Origin: Beaufortia kweichowensis
Taxonomy: Eukaryota; Chordata; Actinopteri; Cypriniformes; Gastromyzontidae
NCBI GenBank assembly: GCA_019155185.1
Contig: CM032811.1
Coordinates: 1,418,287 to 1,482,286, forward strand
Direction: 5' to 3'
DNA length: 64,000 nt
This document shows, piece by piece, positions 1-12,458 of this stretch. The notes under the pieces are model-generated. The model was not told the DNA's origin and ran no database searches. It worked only from the letters and a program-made list of their open reading frames with translations. The translations under genes were made by a program, and so were the position numbers. Every line of letters begins with the position of its first letter. The first letter of the stretch is position 1.

Positions 1-1670
1 TCTTGCTTTGAAGAAACAATTGAATGACACACAGAAAGTTATTTTACATTTTCAAAAATGTTGGAATCAACACCAAACACCAACACCATCCAGCGTTTTA
101 CTCATTTCACATGCATAAAGGCCAGACAATAATTTACATACTGTACTGTACGTATCTTAAATATACAGTAGCACATGTTGAGTCAGAGATATTCAAGCAT
201 GTGTGTAAAAGCCAATTAGACAATACAGGGATTTCCCAAACTGAACCCCTGGTGGTTGACTGGTGGGAATTGCAAGGGGTTCATGAGTTGAATTGGAAAA
301 ATTTGAAATGAACAAATAATGTCACACAAAATTAAATAATTATTATATTTTATTTGTTTAATCTGCATGTCATGTGATCATTACACAAAACTACGATATA
401 TATCAGAAAACTGTGAACTAATGATACGTACCAATTAATGGAAATTGCCAAACGAAGGTCCGATAACAGGTAATAATAACAATAACTATGTAAAATACTA
501 CTGATAAAAACTTTAAAAAGAATGAAAAATGTTTTTGAAGTGAAACACGCATTAAATGATTTAAATATTTATCTAAAATTTCAGGGGGTACATCTAGTAA
601 AAAATGTAGGCCAAGGGAGTTTAGCTAACAAAAAAGTTTAAAAACGCCTGAGACAATAAACAGTAAGCGATGAAGACTCACTTATGAGATGCAGAAGGAG
701 AAAAAGAGTAGCCTTGCGAAGGGAAGGGAGAGGTTTTCCCAAGTTCCAGGAGTGGCGTGGACCTTTCTCTGCACGGAATGTGATTGTTTGAAGTGGTTTC
801 CTGACGAGTGTTTTCGAAAGGAAACGGCTCGGTGGGGGAAGGCTGGCATAGCCCAACCTCTGCCCCTGAGAGCTAGAAATACCCTCATACTCCTGCCCCG
901 AGACACCCTACCAAGCCAACCCAAAACCACCTTGAAAGGAGCGAGGGCCAGCAATGGAGAGGATATCCACCCAAACAATCACACATGCGGGGTGGTTACG
1001 AAAAGACGGGCGGGCGGTGCGAAAGGGCCACGCACGCTTCGGAGACCATCCAGGGGAAACGTAAAGCGAGAAAGACGACATTACGCGAACCAAGGGAGAT
1101 GAATACAGAAAACTGAGAGGAAGACAAAGGTCTGCAAATGGCCCATCCTCAGTCTCCAGTCCTCTAAATGAAGGTACTCAGACATCGTGTCGCCGGGAGA
1201 TGTGGGTGAGGTCCAAGTCACCAAGTACAATCACATACACACACGCAATCTACATTGTCTGAATGCTTAAATATGCATGAATAAATTCACAAACGCACAC
1301 ATGAGTTTCTCACATTGACCACAAGCTCATTTTTAGAGGAAATGGGTGGCTTTATTAGCTGGAAAGGGGCTTTTTGAGAAGCGATGACACACACGCACAC
1401 ATCTTAAGAGCACATGTCAGAGCCTAAGTGACCTTTCTTCATTATTGGAGGAAGTGGAATCCAGTGCAGGGTGTGGATTACACAAACAAAACACACTTAC
1501 GTACAGCAAAACATTGCCTTGCTGACAGTGGATAATGACCAGCTGGGAAAGCTTTGATAAATTGCATGACTCAGATTTGTAATTTGGGCCAAAGCTCTTA
1601 AGAGTAATGAACTCACGACTGCATTTGACAAAGCGCTTTTGATTCTTTGGTTTTCACCACACGGACAGCT

Positions 1671-1893
1671 CAAGATGATCGTTACGTTTTTAAAGTATTG
1701 TTCATGTTTAAAGAATTCATAGTCACAGCGCTGTTTTCAGAATTGTTACATTCATAACAGTCTATATTGCTCATAAATGAACACATGAACATAAAACAAC
1801 TATTTGATGTTCTTTGAAGAGTCATCTCTTCTTCATTTGTTGGGTATTATTGCTTCTGGTTTGTGTATTTTAATTCACAGAAATCCTACAAAG
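1671..1893 (+). repeat. Dispersed AT-rich repeat family A, copy 1
   Basis: Contains ATTATTGCTTCTGGTTTGTG followed by TATTTTAATTCACAGAAATC. The same sequence recurs in six other places in the window (see the other family A entries); this copy is in the plus orientation. Confidence 0.75.
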
Positions 1894-4099
1894 TTCTTTG
1901 TTGTCACATCCATAACATCCATTTCAAGTTTTGACTAAAAATGTTACATTCATAACACTTCAATTGTGGGAAAGTAGCACAACACATTAGAAAACGTTAT
2001 TAACTTGTATATTTTGTGCCATTAGCTGTGATTGATTTTTCCATGTTTGTCTGTGTGAAGGTGACTGCCATATTGAAGGACATCTCAATTGTTTAATTGC
2101 GCCGTGAGGAGGTGAGGAAGCATCTTGAGGATTCATGAGCGAGGATACGCAGGCGTATCCTATGTGGAAATGTTTTGTTAAATAAACCTGAGGCCTCTAT
2201 TAGTTCTCCACCCTCTTCACATCGTCACATCTAACAATCAAGATGCACAAATGGTAGTTTCCAGCATTAAGTTATTGTAAATGTAGAATGATTAAAATAT
2301 TGATGTATAAAATTGATTTCACACATGCCATTTACGTTTTTGACTTTATTTTTATGAAATGGAGTATGGTATGTGGTGTACTCAAAAAAAATTGTTTTAT
2401 GTTTAAAATTATCCTGATATCAATAGAAATAGATCATTTCATTTTTTCAGAGAGTGAGGATGACTAATGTTTTGATTCCTCCATCCTCACGTCTTATTCT
2501 TGCATCCTTCCTTTTACATCTAAAGGAGGTGGAGCTGAGAAACAAATGCACAAATAAGAAATGAGATGCCATCTAGATGTACTAGATTAGTCCCCTACCT
2601 TAATGCATGTGTGTTTCTGTAAACAATTAGATCATCCCAAAATAATTTCAGAACTTTACACATCAGGCTGCTTAAAATATCACATAATCACAGTGTTTAC
2701 TTTTATTCTTCAGTAAGTTAATCCATCAATGGCTTACTTATTGTTGTCTCTGGACATTAAGCTGGGATAGGAACAGAACTAGAGACTTGATCTTGTGGTC
2801 TTGGTCTCAAGACCTACTAAGGCCTTAATTGGTCTCAAGACTTGGTCTGGATTTTGGTCTGGGTTTCTAGTCTCATTCAAGTGTAGAAACAATAGTCGAA
2901 CTAAACAAAGCAATCATTAGTCATTTATAATTATATAGTACATTCATTGGTAAGGCTGTAAAATGACTCAAGATATCTTTTTATAGGCTTAGGTGTGACA
3001 GCATGCTTGTAAAGAGATCAAACAAGAAAAACACTAGAAAAAATGTACCACATGAACCAAAACTGAATTCTGTTTTGTAAATCACCTTTCATTAACATAA
3101 ACACTTGTAATACTTGTAAATAAGTGCTATAAATTACGAAATAAAATGTGTATTAAACCAAAGTAATAAACGGCTTCGTGAAACCTGGAGAGAGAATATA
3201 AAGGGAATGGGAGAATGTGCGTTCAAAATCATTGTAACCTACATTTCCATCCACTAACCATTCAATTCTATTGACTTTGCAATACTATTTACACAGCTAG
3301 GCATTTATGTAACAAAGGCATCTCATAAAATGGACTTTTTCTCAGAATAGCTTGTTTAGTTCAGACCTGGGGGGTCTGGAACTGGTCTGGGAGGGTCCTC
3401 CGAGAAAAGTACTTTTACAGTTTTCATTCAGTAAAAAAAAAGTCATCTAGTCCATCTATTGTTCAGTTTTTTTACACACTGTAAGTAATACTACAATTCT
3501 AGTGAACATAAGGGAATAAGAGGGCGAATGGGGGAGCGAGAGAGCGAGAGAGAGAAAAGCGCTGGCCCGAGCATTCAGTGGTGACACGAAACGGAAGTCA
3601 GAGTTCAGCAATCTCCTTTTCCTCTTTTCTTCAATTCATGACCTCTCTCTCCACACTCCGACAGTGAGACACACTCGATCACTCACACGAGCGCATGCAA
3701 ACACAGTAAACCACAACACACACATCTGTTAATGCTGACCGAGCAAACCACTAATTATCTCTTTGAAGCGTTCACAGACACGAGCTTTATTACAGTCGTT
3801 CTTAACTGTAGTCCCACAGCATCCAGCACACTCAGGTCATGGATCTCTGGTTGAGAATCAATGCTTTACTGTATTAAAAATGGAGAATGATATCTTTTGT
3901 ATGTTTTAAACAAACATTATGGTTAAAACGACCCATGACCATTAACTATTTTTAATTTTAATGATAGATTGATTGGCATGTTGTTCAAGTCCTAAACCCT
4001 AACCTACTTTAAATAGCAAAGCCTATTGCGAAAGGGAAATCTCAGACTTCAACTAGCTTACATGGACATCAGATGTAAATTTTATACATGCAGTATATG

Positions 4100-4455
4100 T
4101 CTTAGAAGTTATAGAAGTTAAGTTAGAAGAAGGTTTTTAAAAAATAGGAAATATAAATGCATTATACATGTAACCAAAAAAACACAATTTTGAGAGGCAA
4201 CAAACTTTATATGATTTCTAAAAGTTAAAATACACAAACCAGAAGCAATAATGCCCAACAAAAGGAGAAGAGACGACTCTTCAAAGAACATCAAATAGTT
4301 ATTTATTTTTATTTTCATGCAGTTATTTATGAGAAAAATTGACTGTTATGAATGTGACAATTTTGAAAACAGCACTTTACCTGACTATAAAAGATCATGC
4401 TTTAAACATAAAAATACTTAAAAAACCTCACGTGCGTATTTAAACCACATCAGTA
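4100..4455 (-). repeat. Dispersed repeat family A, copy 2 (inverted)
   Basis: Carries the complement CACAAACCAGAAGCAATAAT, the shared GACTCTTCAAAGAACAT block, and the end CTCACGTGCGTATTTAAACC. It is the longest copy and may include both ends. Confidence 0.75.
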
Positions 4456-6603
4456 TGATGAAAACCTTTAATAAAAACTTCATTCATCTTATAACTTAAC
4501 GGGGTTAAGGCACTGAAAGAGCAAACTCTAATCAATACAAATGTCTCCAAACTTATCCTTAAAATCCAATACAGTTGACAGTAATGTTCTGTAAAATCAC
4601 GATGTGCATATCGAAACAATGTTCTCAGCCCCTAGTAAATAATACAGCCTCAGTTGTGCATTTATTAAGCTCATTTCTGTTACGTCAACCTGCGACGGCT
4701 GTCAACAGTTTTGCATCCAGACAGCAGGCAAACAAAACAGCAGAACAAAACCAAGAACAGAAACTGACAAGCACTGTACGTACCTCACACATTGCAAACA
4801 ACCCACTTCATTTCCTCTCTCTGTCTCTCTCTCTCTCTCTCTCAGAGAGGGAGGGACAAACACAAGAGAAGACGAGCAAACAGAAAAACAACACATGTAG
4901 GGGAGTGAGAAAATACAAAAATCACAGTCGGGGAGGTCTGTGAGGGAAGGAGGAGGATGGGGCACGACAAAAGGGGGATGAGAGAGAAACAACAGGGGAG
5001 ATCTTAGACAGAATGATGATAGTGAGAAAGTAAAGAGCTTCGCCTATGAAATGTGACTGGGGAGCTGTTTATTTTCCTATGTCATGACAAAATAGAGGGA
5101 AGGTCTATGGAAATAAAAGTAATTTAGGAGTTTAAAACTGTGCAACATTTCCTAATAGCCTAATAATCCTAATAGTGTTTCTTACTAGTTTTCAAAATGT
5201 CCATACAACACACCTGGATGGTCATGGAAATGTTCCCCTTTTTAATAAATGTCTGGTAAATAAAGATTTGCATTTGCTCACCAATAGTTATTGTACAGCT
5301 ATAGAACATTTGTGATGATATGTGACCCTGTCTGTGAAGGCTAAAATGACATAATCTAATTATAAGATTAGAAACATAAAAAGCCACAAAAATGACAAAA
5401 ATAGGTGTGTTTGTTACTGAAAATGATCAATTATATAATATATTTCGAGATACAGTACTGAAATTTTCATTTATCATCCTAAAATTAACTATTTAAATCC
5501 TTAAATTATATTTTAGGTCAAGCACCCCTCAGCTCAGGCTATAACTTCAAGTTATTTACAGGACATACCATATAAAAACAAACTGAAACCCTTCCTTTCC
5601 TGCAAATATATTCCTGTTCACAGTAACTTGCATTCACAACCCCCATTTCCCACAGTCCCCAAGCTCGCTCATTCATGAGGACTTCATTTAGACGAGTCTG
5701 CTTACAGTGTGCTAACTCTCCCGCACCATTAGAGGGGGCTTGCATTGTGGCCGGGGTAAGAGTACACACACAGAAACGTACTGTTGTCGTACAAAAGGCC
5801 ATTCTGTTCTGTGCCGGCGGCCCAACATGCCCTGATGCAGTTAGACACTTGAGCGCACTTGACACGAGCGGCGGGCTCTCGCTCTCTGTAAACCAATGAG
5901 CCCAGTGATGAAAACCTAATGAGATATGCTGTTAAAAAAAGCTTTAGGTTTTGATATAAAAGCTTTAGTCAATTTTAGTTTTTAGGAAAATAGGCTATGG
6001 TAATATCGTCAGATGTTTTGTTTTAAATACAGGATATTTAACTGGAAAAATCTAGGACAGGACTTTTATTATGTTTTAATGAAAGATTATGAAGTTTTTT
6101 TTCTAATGAATCATGCACAGCTAGATCTGGAAAAATATTTTTAATTTCATGTTGACAGTGGTGTAATATCATAATTAGTTATTATACCGTATTAAATTAT
6201 AATAACTCTGGTCTTTAAATCTATTAGCAATAACCATTGTATTTTTTTGTGTTTTCTATTGCTGTTATTAAAGCAAAAAAGGCATAAGCAAAATACTAAA
6301 AACTTTTCATCTTTTTCATTCGAAGGGGATTGTGTTGTATTAAATGACTTAAATGCAAAACAAAATCTCACTAGTGGAATTTTGGAGCCCCTATATCCAA
6401 CTGATTTCCTCATGAATGCTACTGTACGCATGTAAAACAGTTTTAATAAATTAGATTTGGCCAAAATTCATCTGTGGTGCAAATGTAGCCCAAAAAAAGC
6501 ATCAAAATAAATCTGCTGTTCGTGACATGAGAATGCTATGCTGTTCATCTGTTCTGTTTGCTATGTCACACTCAGTTTGAGCCTGTCATTGATTAAACAA
6601 CAC

Positions 6604-6608
6604 AGTGT

Positions 6609-6653
<45 letters not shown>

Positions 6654-6654
6654 C
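6604..6654. repeat. GT then GA compound microsatellite
   Basis: GT run 6604-6639 followed directly by GA 6639-6652. Confidence 0.9.
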
Positions 6655-7925
6655 AGCGTTTTCCCCGGGGAGCCCGAATGACGTCACTGATCTGGGCATC
6701 AAGGTTACCTCACTCTCTGCACACAGACCATGAGAGGAAGAAGGAAGGATAAGCAGAGGGAAGGAAGGAAGAAAAGAAAAAGAGTAAATCAAGTGCAACG
6801 TGTTTTGCAGGACGTTACTCCAGCTACACAAATAAATTATATTTCACAAAAATGTCACCTGCCTCCTTTAACTCCTGCAGGGAGCCGTCACAAGTCTCTC
6901 TTTACACACAGAACGGTTTCGAATGGAAGATTTGGTCCTCCTGAACATATAATAAGCAAATTATGCGAATGCATGCAGCTTTTCGAGTTACGGTGGAAGT
7001 GCACCACAGGAATCATGGGAGGGAGCCGTCCTAATGTCATCCTCTGCTGTGGAGCTGTTCTTCACAGGCTATCGTCATCTATTAACTGCTTGCTTCCTGT
7101 CTTCCTGTGAATTTCTGCTTGTGTAACCCTGACAGATTTCAAATAGCTTCCCTCCTGTTGTCTAAGCTTTCACACAGGTGTGTGTATGTGTGTGTGAATG
7201 TGTGTGTGCAGCTTACACTGCAAAAAAACACAGTATTGTACTTTTTGATTTGTTTCTTTTCCAGAAAAAAATGTAAACAACTTTAAAACAACATAAATTC
7301 ACTAAAGGTGCAAAACTGCAGGAGATATTTAGGCTTTAAATTTTACAAAGAATAATTATAAATTGTATTCAGCTAAGTAAATTAAGTAAACGTTTTTCCT
7401 TTTTTTTTTTACAAATTACAAATTTTCTACATTTTTGATATTAGATATTTTTTACAACATTTTTTATTTAGGTATTCTATTAATATATAATTTGTCATGA
7501 TTAAACTAGAATTTAACTATGAAATATTAAAGTGAATAGTGAAATAACAGAAGTGTTCCACCTGTAAAATGGTTACAGTTAACAGGTTAAAGATAGTACT
7601 TCTCAATTTTATCCTTTATACTGAGATAGAGACACTATAGAGATAAATATTATGGATTTGAGCTGTAAAATCCTGCACAATTTTGCCTTTCAGAAAAAAA
7701 TATTTAGAAAATGTTTTAATATTTATATTGGAAAAATCAGGACAAAAACTTTTTGTGCAGTTAGCAAATAAAATAGCTAATGATGCAGGACGCAAAGCAA
7801 TATCCTTAAAATCTAATAAGAGTCATCAGACAATTCACAAATATAGAGTAGGAGGAAGAGTGAAGAAGAATGAACTGCTTTACAGTCGAGGCTACGATCA
7901 CATTTGATCACATTGTGCAAAGCTG

Positions 7926-8776
<851 letters not shown>

Positions 8777-8889
8777 GTCATTCTCATGCCAGCTCTCAGG
8801 TACTGCAGTGCAGAGCTGGCAGAATGTTAAGCAACCAAACGACAGAAACAGATTAAAATAATGGAAACAAGGAAAGATAAAAAAGAGCT

Positions 8890-9092
8890 ACACTTGTAAA
8901 AATAAAGGTGCTTCAAAAGGTTTTTCATAGCGATGCCACAGATGAACCCTTACAACCTTTCAGTTAATGGTTCTTCATTCAACATTTCGTTCTTACAAAG
9001 AACTTTTTTGTGATGTTAAAGGTTCTTAATGGAACCATTCAGTCAGAAATGGTTCTTCTGTGACATTGTAAAGCATCTTTATTTGTAAGAGA
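8890..9092. mobile_element. Palindromic MITE-like repeat (AAATAAAGGTGCTTC ends)
   Basis: CTTGTAAAAATAAAGGTGCTTC at the left is mirrored by AAGCATCTTTATTTGTAAGAG at the right, with several GGTTCTT/AAGAACC blocks between. A diverged relative lies at about 12990-13145. Confidence 0.7.
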
Positions 9093-9753
9093 TTAACAGC
9101 GTAATGAGAAAGGAATTTTATAAAAAAATCATCCTCATGGCTTTCCTGACTCTCCGAATGCTTGGCATTTCAAGACAAATTGCATCAGAATTGACATCAC
9201 TGACACCAAACGCACTGAACCTTGTGTGTCTTGTAACTAAATTTGACACTCCAATGGTGGTTTGAATCTGCCACGAATGACGTTTGAGACCTACGTTCAC
9301 GTGAATAAAAAGCTCCTGACAAAGCTATCATGACTTCACAATACTTCAAATACTACAAATCTGAATGCATAACTTTTATGACACTAAGTCGGACACGGAA
9401 GTCGGTATTTTGGGGAAAGTGTAAATAAAGTTAACAACAAACTGAATTTATACTCTATTTCAAAAAGAAGGAGCAATTGCACAGTGTTATTTTACAAACT
9501 GTCTGATGGACCAAAAGATCATTTAAAAGGTTTTGTTTCCAGCTTACCCACAATTCACGTTCAGCACATCACCTATCTAGGATCTACTCTTGGCTTACAT
9601 TATGGCCTGTGATTCTTTATATATACGTAGCTACATCTTTGTCTGCCCAAGAACCTTCCCCTGAAGATGTCGCTCACAAACACCTTCTCAAAGGACCATC
9701 TGATGCAGAACGAGAAGGTGGATTGCTGTACAGTTGACCTTAGCTTGGACCCT

Positions 9754-9783
9754 GAACACACACACACACACACACACACACAC
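9754..9783. repeat. CA microsatellite
   Basis: About 14 uninterrupted CA units. Confidence 0.9.
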
Positions 9784-11265
9784 CGGTACAGATGGAGTCT
9801 TGGCGTAGACAGGAAAGTGTGGCCATCTCCCTACTCTCACACACCCAATGGCAGGATGTACCAATGCTCCCAAGCCCTGAGCAAATGCTTCAGGGGTCAC
9901 ACAGGGGATGACTAGAGAGTGCACTCCACCTCCAGTGAGCTTAACAACTGGCCTTTCCCACAGCAAACCGCACCCTTGAGCGTCTCTCTCCGTCTGATGT
10001 GGAGCCAGTGTTTCGTTTTCTCCTGCGATGGTTTGGATGGGGATTTGAGAAGCAGTGCCTAGATTAGACCAAAGGATGACTGCTACTTACAGAAATCATT
10101 TTACAACTACTACCGTACCACAATGTGCATTGGCAGGACTGCTGCTACAAATCACAGGACTTGGAAATAAATGATGAAGTTAGTCTAAGCTGCTACGCAT
10201 TCAGCATTGTAAAGACGCAGTAGGAATCAATGACATTCCCAGTTGTCCTGGTCGTTACAGGCTAATATTGCCCTAAATAAAGTGTTTATGAAGAAGATAC
10301 TGCACATGAAGAATAAACATGCAAACAGATGCTGGTTATGTAACATCTTTATCTTCATGACCAGATAATCCAATAAGTGTCTGGGCAGGGCAGCGCATCT
10401 CCGAACACATCAAACATCAGAAAAGCTGCAGAAAGTTTAACAGTAAGTCTAATAATATGCAATATGCAAAGTGAAAATAAATACCATAATAAGTTGCTGT
10501 ATCTATTGTGATTTAAAAAGCTGCAGCTATTGAAAGGATTGTTTCAAATGTAGCATAAAGCATTCGGTTGCATTATGAAAATCACCTTTCACGTATTATA
10601 AATTTAGGGGTAATAATAGTGAAGTGGTTATTTTCCTTCACAGAGTTTTTAGTGATGTTAATTTTAATGACAAACATTTAGCAAACCAACATGGTGCACA
10701 GTGTACAACATGCATATGCACAAATAAATGTTCTTGTTTATGGCAATTATGGCAATTACAAAGCTCTCTGAAAATGGCTCTTGATGTGCGAGCTGTAATT
10801 TATCTGTAGAATATTGAAAAAGCATCTGCATCAAATGAGCTCCTGTAAATGAGTGAAAAACAAAGAGCATTTACACGAGCCGGTTCACATTCACTCTGTG
10901 TAAACTGAGTGTACATCAAATAATTCCTCATCTTGGTTCCCTCCTTAAACTGACCTTAAATGTGTTATTTAACACGTTGATAAGAGGTGAATGGCCGGAA
11001 AGACCCACAGACATACATAAAAGTCCTGTACCATACAAGAAATACCATATTGTAGGTGAATTACGTAACCACCTAGCAACCATCCAACAACACCTTAGCA
11101 ATCATCTGGGTTTTCATTGGCAAAAACAGCTTACATTCTCTTTAAAGAAAATGTATAAATGTAGTTTTGTGTGTATTCTACCACTCACAAATATTAATCA
11201 TGTTTATACTATGTCAACCTTACCATGACAAAGGTTTTACCAAAGATTTTCATCATAGTGATATA

Positions 11266-11530
11266 TCAGATGTCAACATTTGGTGGTTTAAATACCCATG
11301 TGAGGTCTCTGGTCTGAGCATTGAGCATAAATTTTATGTTTAAATCATGATTTTTCATAGTCAAGTAAAGTGCTGTTTTTAGACCCGTCACATTCATAAC
11401 AGCATTCCTTAAACGTGGGCCCATAAAATAAAGAAATATTTTATGTTCTGTGAAATTTTTTATCTTTTTAATATTGGGTATTATTGCTTCTGGTTTGTGC
11501 ATTTTAATAAAAAAATCCTACAAAGTATGT
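11266..11530 (+). repeat. Dispersed repeat family A, copy 3
   Basis: Begins near TCAACATTTGGTGGTTTAAA and ends near TTTTAATAAAAAAATCCTAC; full length by comparison with copies 2 and 5. Confidence 0.75.
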
Positions 11531-11834
11531 CGCCTCTTAAAAACCATACAGCATGTATATTTCCATTATTTAAAATAGATAACTCCTGCATAGACTAATA
11601 GTTTGGACTCTGGACTCTATCAATATAGGCTTAATAAAATATAAACAGATGATTTTAATATACTAGTAATAAATACATTATATATCTAATTGAAATAATT
11701 CACTGCCAGAAAAACACACTTTTATATATTATATACAAGCATAACCGAAGGTCATGAAACGACAAACAGAGAAGATGCGCTCGCGTATGTATCGCGTAAA
11801 CGCTGTTACAGTAGACGAGACCCCCGGCGCTCTA

Positions 11835-11848
11835 GTTGCCATGGAAAC
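11835..11848. promoter_or_regulatory. RFX-type X-box, full palindrome
   Basis: GTTGCCATGGAAAC matches the bipartite X-box GTTNCCATGGNAAC on both half-sites. RFX factors bind such sites upstream of ciliary genes. It sits in CpG-rich DNA, consistent with a functional promoter. Confidence 0.6.
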
Positions 11849-12408
11849 GTACGCGCGTACATAAAGCGCGTGCAACTCAAGATGCTCTCGTGGCCACTCC
11901 CTGTAAACAACCAGCCGAAACACTGCCAACAAGTCAAGGGATTAAACCAGTTCGTCTTGCGCTGGAAACCGGAGTGGTGAACACTTCTTCAGACAGGAAT
12001 CTGTGTTACTCCAGTAAGCCAACGCGTTCCGTGTCGCGTATCACAGGGAAACAGAATAAGACACTGAATAAACATGTTTACAGCTACATATATATATATA
12101 GTCTCGTATACAGTCACATGACTCGCGATTGACAAAAATGCATTAGCAAACATCTGACAAGCTTATCGGCTCGTTGCGTAAAGACACCGAATCGCACACG
12201 AGCTCTTAACATTTGTTAAAAAAACAACAACTTCAATATGTAAAGCAGAACTATCGTAATGAGTTTCCTCGTGCACGAGACGCTCGCGCGAAGAGTAAAC
12301 AGGAAAAACAACAAACCCGCTCGTGTCCGAATCTGCGTGATTATTTGCCCACAGTTTTGGCTTTTCCGTGTCAGGAATGAGTTTCATAAAGATCCCACGC
12401 CAGTGAGA

Positions 12409-12458
12409 GCTGCTGCTGCTGCTGCTGCTGTGCACATGTGTGTGTGTGTGTGTGTGTT
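12409..12458. repeat. GCT trinucleotide and TG dinucleotide compound repeat
   Basis: Seven or eight GCT units then about eleven TG units, inside the CpG-rich segment. Confidence 0.85.

Larger units (their letters stand above)
1..7925. other. Gene-free AT-rich stretch
   Basis: No exon was recognised. It holds family A repeats at 1671 and 4100, microsatellites at 4817 and 6604, and a GC-richer patch at 680-1110 with overlapping open frames on both strands (137 codons on plus, 98 on minus) that match nothing I know. The rest shows nothing. Confidence 0.5.
8860..11739. other. Gene-free stretch
   Basis: Holds a MITE (8890), a CA repeat (9754) and a family A copy (11266). An open frame on minus at 9688-9966 overlaps the CA repeat and has no splice support. 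Confidence 0.5.

Noticed and set aside
9688..9966. 92-codon open frame on minus with a Val/Cys run
   Set aside because: Crosses a CA microsatellite, has no splice or family support.
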